A stretch of DNA of 64,000 bases, taken from NCBI GenBank assembly GCA_046155615.1, contig JBJXFP010000096.1, forward strand, positions 1-64,000, written 5' to 3'. Shown here one piece after another: positions 18,085 to 26,395 of this stretch. The DNA is from JANNVZ01 sp046155615 (GTDB lineage: Bacteria > Bacteroidota > Bacteroidia > Flavobacteriales_D > Sanyastnellaceae). Position 1 is the stretch's first letter. Each line of letters starts with the position of its first letter. The notes beneath the pieces were generated by a model that had not been told where the DNA came from, did not search any database, and saw only the letters and a program-made list of their open reading frames with translations. The position numbers were made by a program, and so were the translations under genes.

Positions 18085-18163
18085 GAACACGGATGACGCG
18101 GATTGGATGGATTCTCACAGATTATATCAGTGTAAATCTGTTCAATCTGTGTCATCTGTGTTC
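18085..18163 (+). repeat. Long imperfect palindrome in the accC-pgk gap
   Basis: Two 29-nt arms (18085-18113 and 18135-18163) surround a 21-nt centre. Arms match at 23 of 29 positions, and all six differences become G-U wobble pairs if the plus strand is transcribed, giving an unbroken 29-bp RNA hairpin. On the minus strand, the coding strand of the neighbours, the same positions are C-A mismatches. The repeated GGAT/CAGATT/GTGT wording resembles extragenic repeats I know from many Bacteroidota and other environmental genomes. Confidence 0.8.
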
Positions 18164-18169
18164 CAACAA

Positions 18170-19504
18170 TTACATCTCGAAGGTTTCCAGAAACTTGGTA
18201 GTGAAATCACCAGAGCGGAATTTGGGATCCTTCATCAGTTTTTGATGGAATGGAATGGTTGTCTTCACGCCTTCTATGATGTACTCGTCCAAGGCGCGCT
18301 CCATTTTGGTGATGGCTTCTTCACGCGTTTGAGCCACTACTATCAGTTTGGAAATCATGCTGTCATAGTGCGGGGGAATGACATAGCCTGCGTAAGCATG
18401 TGTGTCAAGCCTTACGCCATGGCCACCGGGCGAGTGATAGCTTGTGATTTTGCCGGGTGATGGTGCAAAATTTTTGTAAGGGTCTTCAGCATTGATGCGG
18501 CATTGTATGCTGTGCATTTTCGGGTAATAGTTGCGGCCTGAGATGGGGTCGCCTGCGGCAAGTTTTATTTGTTCTTTTACTAAGTCGTAGTTTATTACTT
18601 CTTCGGTGATGGTGTGCTCCACTTGTATGCGTGTGTTCATCTCCATGAAGTAGAAATCTCGGTTTTTGTCCACCAAAAATTCCACTGTGCCAACGCCTTC
18701 ATACTTCACAGCTTCGGCTGCTTTGATTGCGGCCTGTCCCATTTTTTCGCGCAGCTCATCGGTCATGAAAGGTGATGGTGTCTCTTCGCAAAGTTTTTGG
18801 TGTCTGCGTTGAATGCTACAGTCGCGCTCGCTCAGGTGGCAGGCTTTGCCGTATTGGTCTCCGGCTATTTGTATTTCAATGTGGCGTGGTTCTTCTACGA
18901 ATTTCTCCATGTACATGCCATCGTTGCCAAAGGCTGCGGCTGCTTCGCGTCTGGTTTTGTCCCATGCATCTTCCACATCAGCATCGTTGTGGCATACACG
19001 CATGCCTTTGCCGCCACCGCCTGCTGTAGCTTTCATCATCACGGGATACTTGATGCGATTGGCAACGTCTTTGGCCTGCTCCAGACTTTCCAATATACCG
19101 GCACTGCCCGGTATGCAAGGCACACCTGCATCTATCATGGTTTGTTTGGCTGAGGATTTGTCGCCCATCGCATCTATCATCTCTGGCGATGCGCCTATGA
19201 ATTTGATTCCATTCTCTTTGCACACTTTGCTGAATGTAGCATTCTCACTCAGGAATCCGTAGCCCGGATGTATGGCATCGGCATTGGTTATTTCAGCCGC
19301 GGCTATGATGCTTGGAATTTTCAGATAGCTCTCCTTGCTGGGTGGTGGGCCAATACATACGGCCTCATCAGCAAAGCGCACATGCAGGCTGTCTCTATCG
19401 GCAGTGCTATAAACTGCTACGGTGGAAATGCCCATCTCTTTGCAAGTGCGGATAACGCGCAAGGCGATTTCTCCGCGGTTGGCTATCAGTATTTTTTTAA
19501 ACAT
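18170..19504 (-). CDS. accC: Acetyl-CoA carboxylase, biotin carboxylase subunit
   Basis: A 444-residue ATP-grasp enzyme that carboxylates the biotin of AccB, the first step of fatty-acid synthesis. The glycine-rich ATP loop GGGGKGMR (about 162-169), ERDCSIQRRHQK (about 227-238) and the active-site MEMNTRIQVEHT (about 286-297) are in place. It lies 162 nt downstream of accB. The carboxyltransferase genes accA and accD are not in the window, which is common in Bacteroidota. The gap to accB contains an 18-bp inverted repeat. Confidence 0.95.
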   Translation of the reverse strand: MFKKILIANRGEIALRVIRTCKEMGISTVAVYSTADRDSLHVRFADEAVCIGPPPSKESYLKIPSIIAAAEITNADAIHPGYGFLSENATFSKVCKENGIKFIGASPEMIDAMGDKSSAKQTMIDAGVPCIPGSAGILESLEQAKDVANRIKYPVMMKATAGGGGKGMRVCHNDADVEDAWDKTRREAAAAFGNDGMYMEKFVEEPRHIEIQIAGDQYGKACHLSERDCSIQRRHQKLCEETPSPFMTDELREKMGQAAIKAAEAVKYEGVGTVEFLVDKNRDFYFMEMNTRIQVEHTITEEVINYDLVKEQIKLAAGDPISGRNYYPKMHSIQCRINAEDPYKNFAPSPGKITSYHSPGGHGVRLDTHAYAGYVIPPHYDSMISKLIVVAQTREEAITKMERALDEYIIEGVKTTIPFHQKLMKDPKFRSGDFTTKFLETFEM

Positions 19505-19534
19505 GAGGAGTCAATTTGAAAATTTGGTGATTTA

Positions 19535-19665
19535 TTGACTTGTTGACTTGTTGATTTGGCGCCACCTTATCGATTTGTATTCACTTTTCGAATATGCTGA
19601 TTAGGGCTATTAACTCATGCTCACTTAGAAGCAATTCACAAACCTCTAAATCAACAAGTCAACAA
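19535..19665. repeat. Inverted repeat with tandem 8-mers between accB and accC
   Basis: A perfect 18-bp inverted repeat joins 19540-19557 to 19648-19665, 90 nt apart. The left arm lies in three tandem copies of an 8-mer, TTGACTTG, TTGACTTG, TTGATTTG (19535-19558). The right arm ends one base before the accB stop codon. No coding frame lies in between. Confidence 0.75.
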
Positions 19666-19666
19666 A

Positions 19667-20164
19667 TTAGTTGGGTTCAACCAAGAACAACGGTTGGTCG
19701 TACTCCACCGGAGTGTTGTCGTTCACAAGTACTTTTACAATTGTGCCGCTCACTTCACTTTCTATTTCGTTGAAGAGTTTCATGGCTTCGATGATGCAAA
19801 CAGGCGAACCGGCTTTTATGCTTGCGCCTACCTCTACAAATGAAGGCTTGTCAGGTCCGGCACTGCGGTAGAATGTGCCAATCATGGGCGACTTTATTTC
19901 TATTAGGTTGCCTTTGCTTTCACCTTCGGGTGCTGCTGATGGGGCTGCCGGTGCTACTGCGGGGGCTGGTGCAGCTACCGATGCCATGACAGGTGCCGCT
20001 ATCATCTGTGGCATAGCTACCGGCATCATTTCCTGTCCCCGTCCTTTGCGCTCCGGCTCGTGTGTTTTGATGGTGATTTTAAAATCTTTCTGCTCTATCT
20101 CCACTTCACTTACACCACTCTTGCTCACAAACTTGATGAGGTCTTGAATTTGAGTAATATTCAT
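19667..20164 (-). CDS. accB: Acetyl-CoA carboxylase biotin carboxyl carrier protein
   Basis: A 165-residue carrier protein. The biotinylation motif EAMKL is at 126-130 (Lys129), within the C-terminal biotinyl domain (about 85-165). An Ala/Pro/Val-rich flexible linker (about 48-80) links it to the N-terminal region, as is normal for BCCP. A likely promoter box TACATTTG lies 57 nt upstream. First gene of the accB-accC pair. Confidence 0.95.
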   Translation of the reverse strand: MNITQIQDLIKFVSKSGVSEVEIEQKDFKITIKTHEPERKGRGQEMMPVAMPQMIAAPVMASVAAPAPAVAPAAPSAAPEGESKGNLIEIKSPMIGTFYRSAGPDKPSFVEVGASIKAGSPVCIIEAMKLFNEIESEVSGTIVKVLVNDNTPVEYDQPLFLVEPN

Positions 20165-20556
20165 TGGGCTTTCTGATTTGGTTCTGTTCTATTATGAAAA
20201 TGTCAAGGTTTTGAAAGTCGGCAAATGTATATGCAGTCAGGTTATCTGATTACTGCAAGCACCATGGGGCATTACTCAGGTATTTTCATGAACCATTGCA
20301 GCGGTATATCGGCCAGTTACCCGTCTCGATGTTCAGGTTTTCTATTTCAAATTGTCCGGTGGGGGTGTTTGCTGTTTTGATTGTCAATACTTCCAAATGA
20401 TGATAGACTGCCCTAAAGCAAACCGTTCACCTGCCGTTGAGTGCAACTCACCATTTTCTTTCATTTTTTTCAAATGCGAGATCAAACATTCGCGGCCTGT
20501 TTTCCCATTCAATATCACTTTCTGAAATCAATATGCGCTCCCAACTTATACCAATT
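20165..20556. other. Divergent intergenic region accB / TonB receptor
   Basis: About 390 nt without a credible gene. It contains the accB promoter box at its left end. The frame of the TonB receptor is open back to 20437, but that segment has no signal peptide and is best read as leader. I see no riboswitch or repeat here. Confidence 0.5.
20222..20229 (-). promoter_or_regulatory. TAnnTTTG box of accB
   Basis: The minus strand reads TACATTTG, identical to the mdh promoter box, 57 nt before the accB ATG. The nearest TTG is 26 nt upstream, longer than usual. Confidence 0.5.
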
Positions 20557-22899
20557 ATGAAATTGAAATTTATTTTAACCCACCTGCTTGTGCTGACGGC
20601 AGGCATTGCCACACATGCCCAATCCTACACCATCAGCGGCAGCATAAAGGATGAAAAAAATGGAGAAGACCTGCTGGGTGCAGTGGTGACGGTGAATGAA
20701 TTGCCCGGGCAAGGTGCTGAGGCCAACAGCTATGGTTTCTATAGCCTTACACTGCCCAAAGGCAATTACACGCTGCTGTTTCAATACATAGGTTACCTAA
20801 CCAAAGAAGTGAGTGTGAATTTGAGCACAGACCAGACCCTGAATGTGAGCATAGCAGGCGAGGCTACTGCCACCGCGGCAGTGGTGATAACCGATGAAAA
20901 GGCTGAAAAAAATGTGCGCAGTACAGAAATGGGTGTGACACACATTGACCCGCGCAGCATTGCCAACGTGCCCGTGCTGTTTGGCGAACGAGACATCATC
21001 AAAGTATTGCAGATGACACCGGGGGTGAAGAGTGCCGGTGAGGGCAGCATCGGTTTTTATGTGCGTGGTGGCAGTGCCGACCAAAATCTGGTGCTGCTGG
21101 ATGAAGCTCCGGTTTACAATGCATCGCATCTGCTTGGCTTCTTCAGTGTGTTCAATAGTGATGCGCTGAAGGATGTGACACTCTATAAAGGCGGAATGCC
21201 TGCTGAGTATGGTGGCCGTGCAAGCAGTGTGATGGATATCAAGATGAAGGATGGCAACAGCAAAAAATTTGGTGTAACAGGCGGACTTGGAATCATCTCA
21301 TCAAGACTTACACTGGAAGGCCCATTGGTGAAAGACCGAGGCTCATTCATAGTGAGTGGCCGCAGAACTTATGCTGATATGTTCCTCGCTCTGTCCAAAA
21401 ATGAAGATTTGAAAAAATCTGAACTCTACTTCTATGACCTGAACATGAAAGCCAACTACCGAATCAATGAAAAGAACCGCGTATTTCTTTCAGGTTACTT
21501 CGGGCGTGATGTGTTTGGAATTGATGATGTGTTTGGCTTTGGATGGGGTAACGCCACAGGTACTTTGAGATGGAACAGCATCATTACCGACAAACTATTC
21601 AGCAATACTTCGCTCATTTTTTCGAATTACAATTACTTGTTCTCGTTCAATGCCAGTGGCAGCGATGTCAAATTCAGCAGCAGTATTCGCGACTGGAATC
21701 TGAAACAAGATTTCAGCTTTTTCCCCAATCCGCATAACAAAATAAAATTCGGGGTGAATGCCTTGTACCACACGTTCATACCCGGAGTGGTGGAGAGTGA
21801 CTACGAAAGTTTTACTGATACCAAACTGACCAACCGATATGCGCTTGAAGGCGGAGTGTATGTGCAAAACGAACAAAGCATCAACGAAGCCTGGAGCATA
21901 CAATATGGATTGCGCTACAGCTATTTTGATTACATGGGTGAGGGTAAGGCATACACCTTTGACACCGAAGGCAAGAAAACTTCTGAAACAATATTTGATG
22001 AATGGGAGAGTATTAAAAAATATGGTGGTGCTGAACCAAGGCTGAGCGTCAGGTATGCAATAGACAAGAACAGCAGCATCAAAGCGCAGGCTAACCGCGC
22101 CATGCAGTATTTGCATTTGCTGAGCAACAGCACTTCAGGTTCGCCTACTGATATATGGGTGCCCAGCAGTAACAATGTGAAGCCACAAATAGCCGATCAA
22201 ATTGCAGCGGGTTATTTCCGCAACCTGGCCAACAACAGCTATGAATTTTCCGTGGAGGGCTACTACAAACTGCTAAAGAACCAGATTGATTACCGCAATG
22301 GTGCCGATCTCTTCTTCAATGACGAGGCAGAGGGCCAGCTCATCTATGGCAAGGGCCGGGCGTATGGTGCCGAGTTGCAGGTGAAAAAACAGTCTGGATC
22401 ACTTACAGGTTGGATCAGCTACACATGGTCGCGCTCACTACGCACCTTCAGTGATATAAATGATGGCAGCGAATTTTCTGCGAAGCAGGATAGAATACAT
22501 GATATAGCCATAGTGGCCATGTATAAGCTGAATGAACGCATTGGCCTAAGTGCCAACTGGGTGTACAACACAGGCAGCGCAGTCAGTTTCCCAAGTGGCA
22601 AATACTACATTGATGGCAAAGCATTGCCTTATTACACTGAGCGCAATGGCTATCGCATGCCTGCATACCATCGCATGGATGTAGGTGTGAACATCGAAAC
22701 AAAAAAGACAAGCATGTGGGCGCTGCGTCATCCGGATTTTGAATCATCATGGAACATATCAGTGTACAATGTGTATGCACGTGAGAACGCATACAGTATC
22801 ACATTCAGGCAAAACGAAGACAACCCTGAACAGACAGAAGCAGTGCGCACTGCATTGTTCAAAATAATTCCGAGCATTACTTACAATTTTACTTTCTGA
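20557..22899 (+). CDS. TonB-dependent receptor with N-terminal carboxypeptidase-regulatory-like domain
   Basis: From the ATG at 20557 the protein has 780 residues and a clear signal peptide (MKLKFILTHLLVLTAGIATHAQ). A CarboxypepD_reg-like beta domain follows (about 23-105), then the plug (about 120-230, with the VRGGSADQNLVLLDEAPVYN segment) and a 22-strand-type barrel ending in an aromatic residue (NFTF). It should import a ligand across the outer membrane with TonB energy. It is coupled to a DUF4249 lipoprotein gene 28 nt downstream, a common Bacteroidota pair distinct from SusCD. The ligand is unknown. Confidence 0.9.
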   Translation: MKLKFILTHLLVLTAGIATHAQSYTISGSIKDEKNGEDLLGAVVTVNELPGQGAEANSYGFYSLTLPKGNYTLLFQYIGYLTKEVSVNLSTDQTLNVSIAGEATATAAVVITDEKAEKNVRSTEMGVTHIDPRSIANVPVLFGERDIIKVLQMTPGVKSAGEGSIGFYVRGGSADQNLVLLDEAPVYNASHLLGFFSVFNSDALKDVTLYKGGMPAEYGGRASSVMDIKMKDGNSKKFGVTGGLGIISSRLTLEGPLVKDRGSFIVSGRRTYADMFLALSKNEDLKKSELYFYDLNMKANYRINEKNRVFLSGYFGRDVFGIDDVFGFGWGNATGTLRWNSIITDKLFSNTSLIFSNYNYLFSFNASGSDVKFSSSIRDWNLKQDFSFFPNPHNKIKFGVNALYHTFIPGVVESDYESFTDTKLTNRYALEGGVYVQNEQSINEAWSIQYGLRYSYFDYMGEGKAYTFDTEGKKTSETIFDEWESIKKYGGAEPRLSVRYAIDKNSSIKAQANRAMQYLHLLSNSTSGSPTDIWVPSSNNVKPQIADQIAAGYFRNLANNSYEFSVEGYYKLLKNQIDYRNGADLFFNDEAEGQLIYGKGRAYGAELQVKKQSGSLTGWISYTWSRSLRTFSDINDGSEFSAKQDRIHDIAIVAMYKLNERIGLSANWVYNTGSAVSFPSGKYYIDGKALPYYTERNGYRMPAYHRMDVGVNIETKKTSMWALRHPDFESSWNISVYNVYARENAYSITFRQNEDNPEQTEAVRTALFKIIPSITYNFTF

Positions 22900-22927
22900 G
22901 AAAACAAACTGCAACACAACAACAGAC

Positions 22928-23737
22928 ATGAAAAAAGCAATAGGCATATTGAGCATAGCCGCAACGCTTGCGATGATTCAAAGCTGCACTAAGGTGATAG
23001 AAATAGACCTCAATGAAGCTGATCAAAAACTGGTGATAGAAGGCTATGTATATGAAGGCAACAGCACAATTGAAGTACTGCTGACGCGAACTACAAGCTA
23101 CTTCGATGCAGGCGGACCTCTGCCAGTGGATGGTGCCACAGTGAAGGTGACCATGCCCAATGCAAGCGTGATAACTCTAACTCCGGCAGGCGATGGCTAC
23201 TACCGCGCTGAGGGTGTTGCGGTAGTCAACAATGCAACATACGCATTGGAAGTGACAGAAGGCGGCAACACATATACTTCTACATCATATATGCCTGTAC
23301 CTGTTCCTATTGATTCACTTACACAAGAATTTCAGGAAGGAATTTTCGGTGGTGAAGACAGCTACAATGTGTTCATCAACTACCAGGATCAATTCGGTAA
23401 AAACTTTTACCGTGCACGTGCATGGGTAGATGGCATATACCTGCAGGAGCCGGGTGAGATTCAGATGTTTGATGACAACCTGAATGATGGCAACTACATA
23501 CGCATTCCACTTTTTGTTACAACCTTTCAGGCCGGAGATACGGTGGAAGTTGAGCTGCAAAGCATGAGCCCTGAGACCTATGAATTTTTTCAAACCTTCG
23601 CTTTGGCTGCCAGCGAAGATGCCGGTAGTCCTTTCACGGCTGCACCAGCCAATCCCGAAACCAACATCAAGGGAGGTGCGCTCGGAGTGTGGGCTGCAAT
23701 TGCAGTTAGTCGTGACACTATAGCTGTGGTGGAATAG
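22928..23737 (+). CDS. DUF4249 family lipoprotein
   Basis: A 269-residue protein with a lipoprotein signal (MKKAIGILSIAATLAMIQSC, Cys 20). The opening TKVIEIDLNEADQKLVIEGYV and the later Y-T-L-T-V-type beta strands are typical of DUF4249, a family almost always encoded next to a TonB receptor. The partner here is the gene ending at 22899. It probably sits on the outer membrane as an accessory ligand-binding or plug protein, by analogy with SusD; this is inference. Confidence 0.85.
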   Translation: MKKAIGILSIAATLAMIQSCTKVIEIDLNEADQKLVIEGYVYEGNSTIEVLLTRTTSYFDAGGPLPVDGATVKVTMPNASVITLTPAGDGYYRAEGVAVVNNATYALEVTEGGNTYTSTSYMPVPVPIDSLTQEFQEGIFGGEDSYNVFINYQDQFGKNFYRARAWVDGIYLQEPGEIQMFDDNLNDGNYIRIPLFVTTFQAGDTVEVELQSMSPETYEFFQTFALAASEDAGSPFTAAPANPETNIKGGALGVWAAIAVSRDTIAVVE

Positions 23738-23769
23738 AAAAAGCAACGCATGAGTGTGTAAGCATTTTG

Positions 23770-23783
23770 CGGACTTTAGTCCG
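23770..23783. repeat. Short palindrome in intergenic spacer
   Basis: CGGACT and AGTCCG flank a TT loop (stem of 6 bp), in the gap between the DUF4249 and amidohydrolase genes. Too small to be a clear terminator; similar short palindromes are frequent extragenic repeats. Confidence 0.35.
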
Positions 23784-23907
23784 TGGCTTTAGTGATAAAT
23801 GACTGAACGGTGAAGCCAGGTTCTGCCCATGGTGTTTTGTGGTTATGAAAATGGAGACATGATGGCGATCGATGCACATTTACCGCCAATTCAATACTTC
23901 AGTTTTT

Positions 23908-25581
23908 ATGTGCACCAACATTTCACGTTTCATTCTATCGTCAACTGGTACAATCCTGTTGGTAATCTTTTGCTCTTCCTGTTCATTCAAAAATGAAGAG
24001 GCGGATCTGATCATACACAACGCACGCATCTATACTGTGGATGCTAGCTTCTCTATTCAGGAAGCCATGGCAGTGAAGAACGGAATAATCATAGCCATTG
24101 GGCCGGAGCGCGAAATACTGAACAAGTATGATGCACCTAAAATGATTGATGCACAAAAGCGCGCTGTATTTCCCGGATTCATCGATGCGCATTGTCATGC
24201 TCTTGCGTATGGACATTCCTTGAATGAAGTTGATCTTGTTGGCACATCATCTTTTGCAGAAGTGTTAGAAAAAGTGAAAGCATTCAGTGTGGCACATCCC
24301 GGAAAGAAATGGATAACAGGACGCGGCTGGGATCAAAATGATTGGGCAGACAAAAATTTTCCTGATCGGGCAGCATTGGACTCATTATATCCAAGCACCC
24401 CGGTTGTTTTAGAACGCATAGATGGACACGCAATGTTGGCAAACAATGCAGCACTTCTGGCAGCGGGAATCAAAGCGGGTCAAACTATTTTGGGCGGAGA
24501 ATATCAAACCACTGGAGACAAACTCACCGGCATTTTGGTTGACAATGCGATGAACATCATGTTCGACACCATGCCAGAACCAACGGATGAAGAAAACACA
24601 GCCGCTTGGCTGGCTGCACAAGAAGATTGTTTCCGGCATGGCCTTACCACGGTGGACGATGCAGGGCTTTTGCTCCGAGACATTTGGCTTATTAAAAAAC
24701 TGCAACAAGAAGAGAAATTGAAATTGCGCATTTATGCCATGCTGAGTGATGACACTACCAACTTCAATTACTATCAAAAGCATGGCATCGATACGAGTGC
24801 GCTGCTAACTGTCCGGTCATTCAAATTTTATGCTGATGGCGCGCTCGGTTCGCGTGGTGCGTGTTTGCTCAGTCCCTACGAAGATTTGTTGCCTGCACGC
24901 AGCTATGGCAAGCTGCTCAGTGAAATGGAACACTTCCGCTCGCGTGCTTATGATTTGCGCAAGCTCGGTTTTCAGATGTGTACACATGCCATTGGCGACA
25001 GTGCTAACCGCGTGATGCTCGATTTGTATGGCGAAGTGTGGAGTGATACTACAGCGGATCATCGCTGGCGTATTGAACATGCACAAGTGGTGCATGAAAA
25101 GGATATTGAAAAATTCAAACGATACAATGTGATACCAAGTGTACAGCCCACTCATGCGACAAGCGATATGCCGTGGGCAGCAGACCGACTCGGACGCAAC
25201 CGTGTGTTTCGCGCATACAGTTATCTCGAATTAAAAAATCAACTCGGAATGCTTGCGCTTGGCACTGATTGCCCTATCGAAGGCATTTCACCTTTTGCAA
25301 CATTTTATGCAGCCATTGCAAGAAAGGACAAAGACGGCAAACCTGCCGAAGGCTGGCAAATGGAGAATGCAATCAGCAGACAAGATGCACTCATGGGTAT
25401 GACTATATGGGCTGCAATGGCCAACTACGAAGACCACCACAAAGGTTCGCTTGAGGTAGGTAAGTATGCAGACTTCGTTTTGCTTGACAGAGACATCATG
25501 CAAACAGATGCGGAAAAAATTCTCGAATCACAAGTAATTACCACTGTGTTGAATGGAGAAGTGGTGTACCAGAAAATGTAA
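23908..25581 (+). CDS. Amidohydrolase family lipoprotein (YtcJ-like)
   Basis: From the ATG at 23908 the protein has 557 residues with an N-terminal hydrophobic stretch ending in a Cys (LLVIFCSSC), so it is probably an envelope-anchored lipoprotein. The metal-dependent hydrolase core is complete: FIDAHCHALAYG, the FYADGALGSRGA strand, RIEHAQVV, and GTDCPIEGISP with the last metal-ligand aspartate. The family (PF07969, YtcJ/AepA-like) hydrolyses amide or related bonds; substrates are mostly unknown. It is monocistronic. The frame is open to 23872 but that start would spoil the signal sequence. Confidence 0.87.
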   Translation: MCTNISRFILSSTGTILLVIFCSSCSFKNEEADLIIHNARIYTVDASFSIQEAMAVKNGIIIAIGPEREILNKYDAPKMIDAQKRAVFPGFIDAHCHALAYGHSLNEVDLVGTSSFAEVLEKVKAFSVAHPGKKWITGRGWDQNDWADKNFPDRAALDSLYPSTPVVLERIDGHAMLANNAALLAAGIKAGQTILGGEYQTTGDKLTGILVDNAMNIMFDTMPEPTDEENTAAWLAAQEDCFRHGLTTVDDAGLLLRDIWLIKKLQQEEKLKLRIYAMLSDDTTNFNYYQKHGIDTSALLTVRSFKFYADGALGSRGACLLSPYEDLLPARSYGKLLSEMEHFRSRAYDLRKLGFQMCTHAIGDSANRVMLDLYGEVWSDTTADHRWRIEHAQVVHEKDIEKFKRYNVIPSVQPTHATSDMPWAADRLGRNRVFRAYSYLELKNQLGMLALGTDCPIEGISPFATFYAAIARKDKDGKPAEGWQMENAISRQDALMGMTIWAAMANYEDHHKGSLEVGKYADFVLLDRDIMQTDAEKILESQVITTVLNGEVVYQKM

Positions 25582-25635
25582 GGTTGTGAAATTAGTTTCT
25601 CTATTATTGTCTTCTAAATCTAAACCAGATCTAAT

Positions 25636-26292
25636 ATGAAAACACAATTACACAGATTACTTGCAGCATTGTACCTGTTTACATTGTTGCTCAGCAGTTG
25701 CAAAACAAGCAATGATGTGATGAGCGACCGCCTCATTCAAAAACGGAAGTACAACAATGGATTTTTCGTGGAAAAGAAATCTGGGCCAACAGAGAAAACC
25801 ACAACTGTTGTTCAAAAAGAAAATGCATTAACCAATGAGGTTGCTCCGATAACTAAGACCGATTCCAAGCCAACAACGGAAGAACCAAAGCCCGCAGCCT
25901 TACCTGCTGATGTAGTGGTAGCCGAAAAAAAGGATGCAAAGACAGAATCAAAGCCAGCCCTATTGCCGAAGATAAAGTTGAAAATGAAAGAAGATGAAGA
26001 TTCGAAATGGACTGCATCTGTTTGGAATGCGGTAGTTGCACCGTCATCACCTGATGCTGCTGAACAGACCACAGGAGAAGGTGGTGGATTAAGCATTGCA
26101 TCATTAATTATTTCCATAGTAGGATGGATAGTGCCATGGCAAATTGGAATTGTGCTTTTGGGCCTCGCTTTGATACTTGGAGTGCTTGGTCTAAAGAAAA
26201 ATGTTAGGCGTGGCGCTGCCATCGCGGGAATTGTCATTTCACTTGTGGGACTCATTTTTGTGATGATTGCGATGTCAATGGGCATTGTTTGA
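25636..26292 (+). CDS. Lipoprotein with C-terminal DUF4190-like two-helix membrane domain
   Basis: A 218-residue protein. A lipoprotein signal (lipobox LLSSC, Cys about 22) is followed by SDRLIQKRKYNNGFF, a motif seen in a family of small Bacteroidota lipoproteins. A Lys/Pro/Thr-rich linker occupies about 50-130. The end (about 150-218) has two or three hydrophobic helices with LGVLGLKKNVRRGAAIAGIVIS, as in DUF4190 modules. A protein both lipidated and membrane-spanning is topologically odd; the linker may bridge the periplasm. Function unknown. Confidence 0.75.
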   Translation: MKTQLHRLLAALYLFTLLLSSCKTSNDVMSDRLIQKRKYNNGFFVEKKSGPTEKTTTVVQKENALTNEVAPITKTDSKPTTEEPKPAALPADVVVAEKKDAKTESKPALLPKIKLKMKEDEDSKWTASVWNAVVAPSSPDAAEQTTGEGGGLSIASLIISIVGWIVPWQIGIVLLGLALILGVLGLKKNVRRGAAIAGIVISLVGLIFVMIAMSMGIV

Positions 26293-26343
26293 AAAATAAA
26301 ACGATGATTTTATTCGGCACTTTTAGCTGATTGAAAGAAAAGA

Positions 26344-26378
26344 GGCTGACAGAATTACTTGCTGTCAGCCCCTTTTTT
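26344..26378 (+). terminator. Rho-independent terminator
   Basis: GGCTGACAG (26344-26352) pairs with CTGTCAGCC (26362-26370), followed by CC and eight T. It ends the lipoprotein transcript before the convergent porin gene. Confidence 0.92.
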
Positions 26379-26395
26379 TTATGCCACAGGATCTC

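Noticed and set aside
20165..20556. Riboswitch upstream of the TonB receptor (for example cobalamin)
   Set aside because: I could not find a B12-box-like or other conserved riboswitch core by eye.
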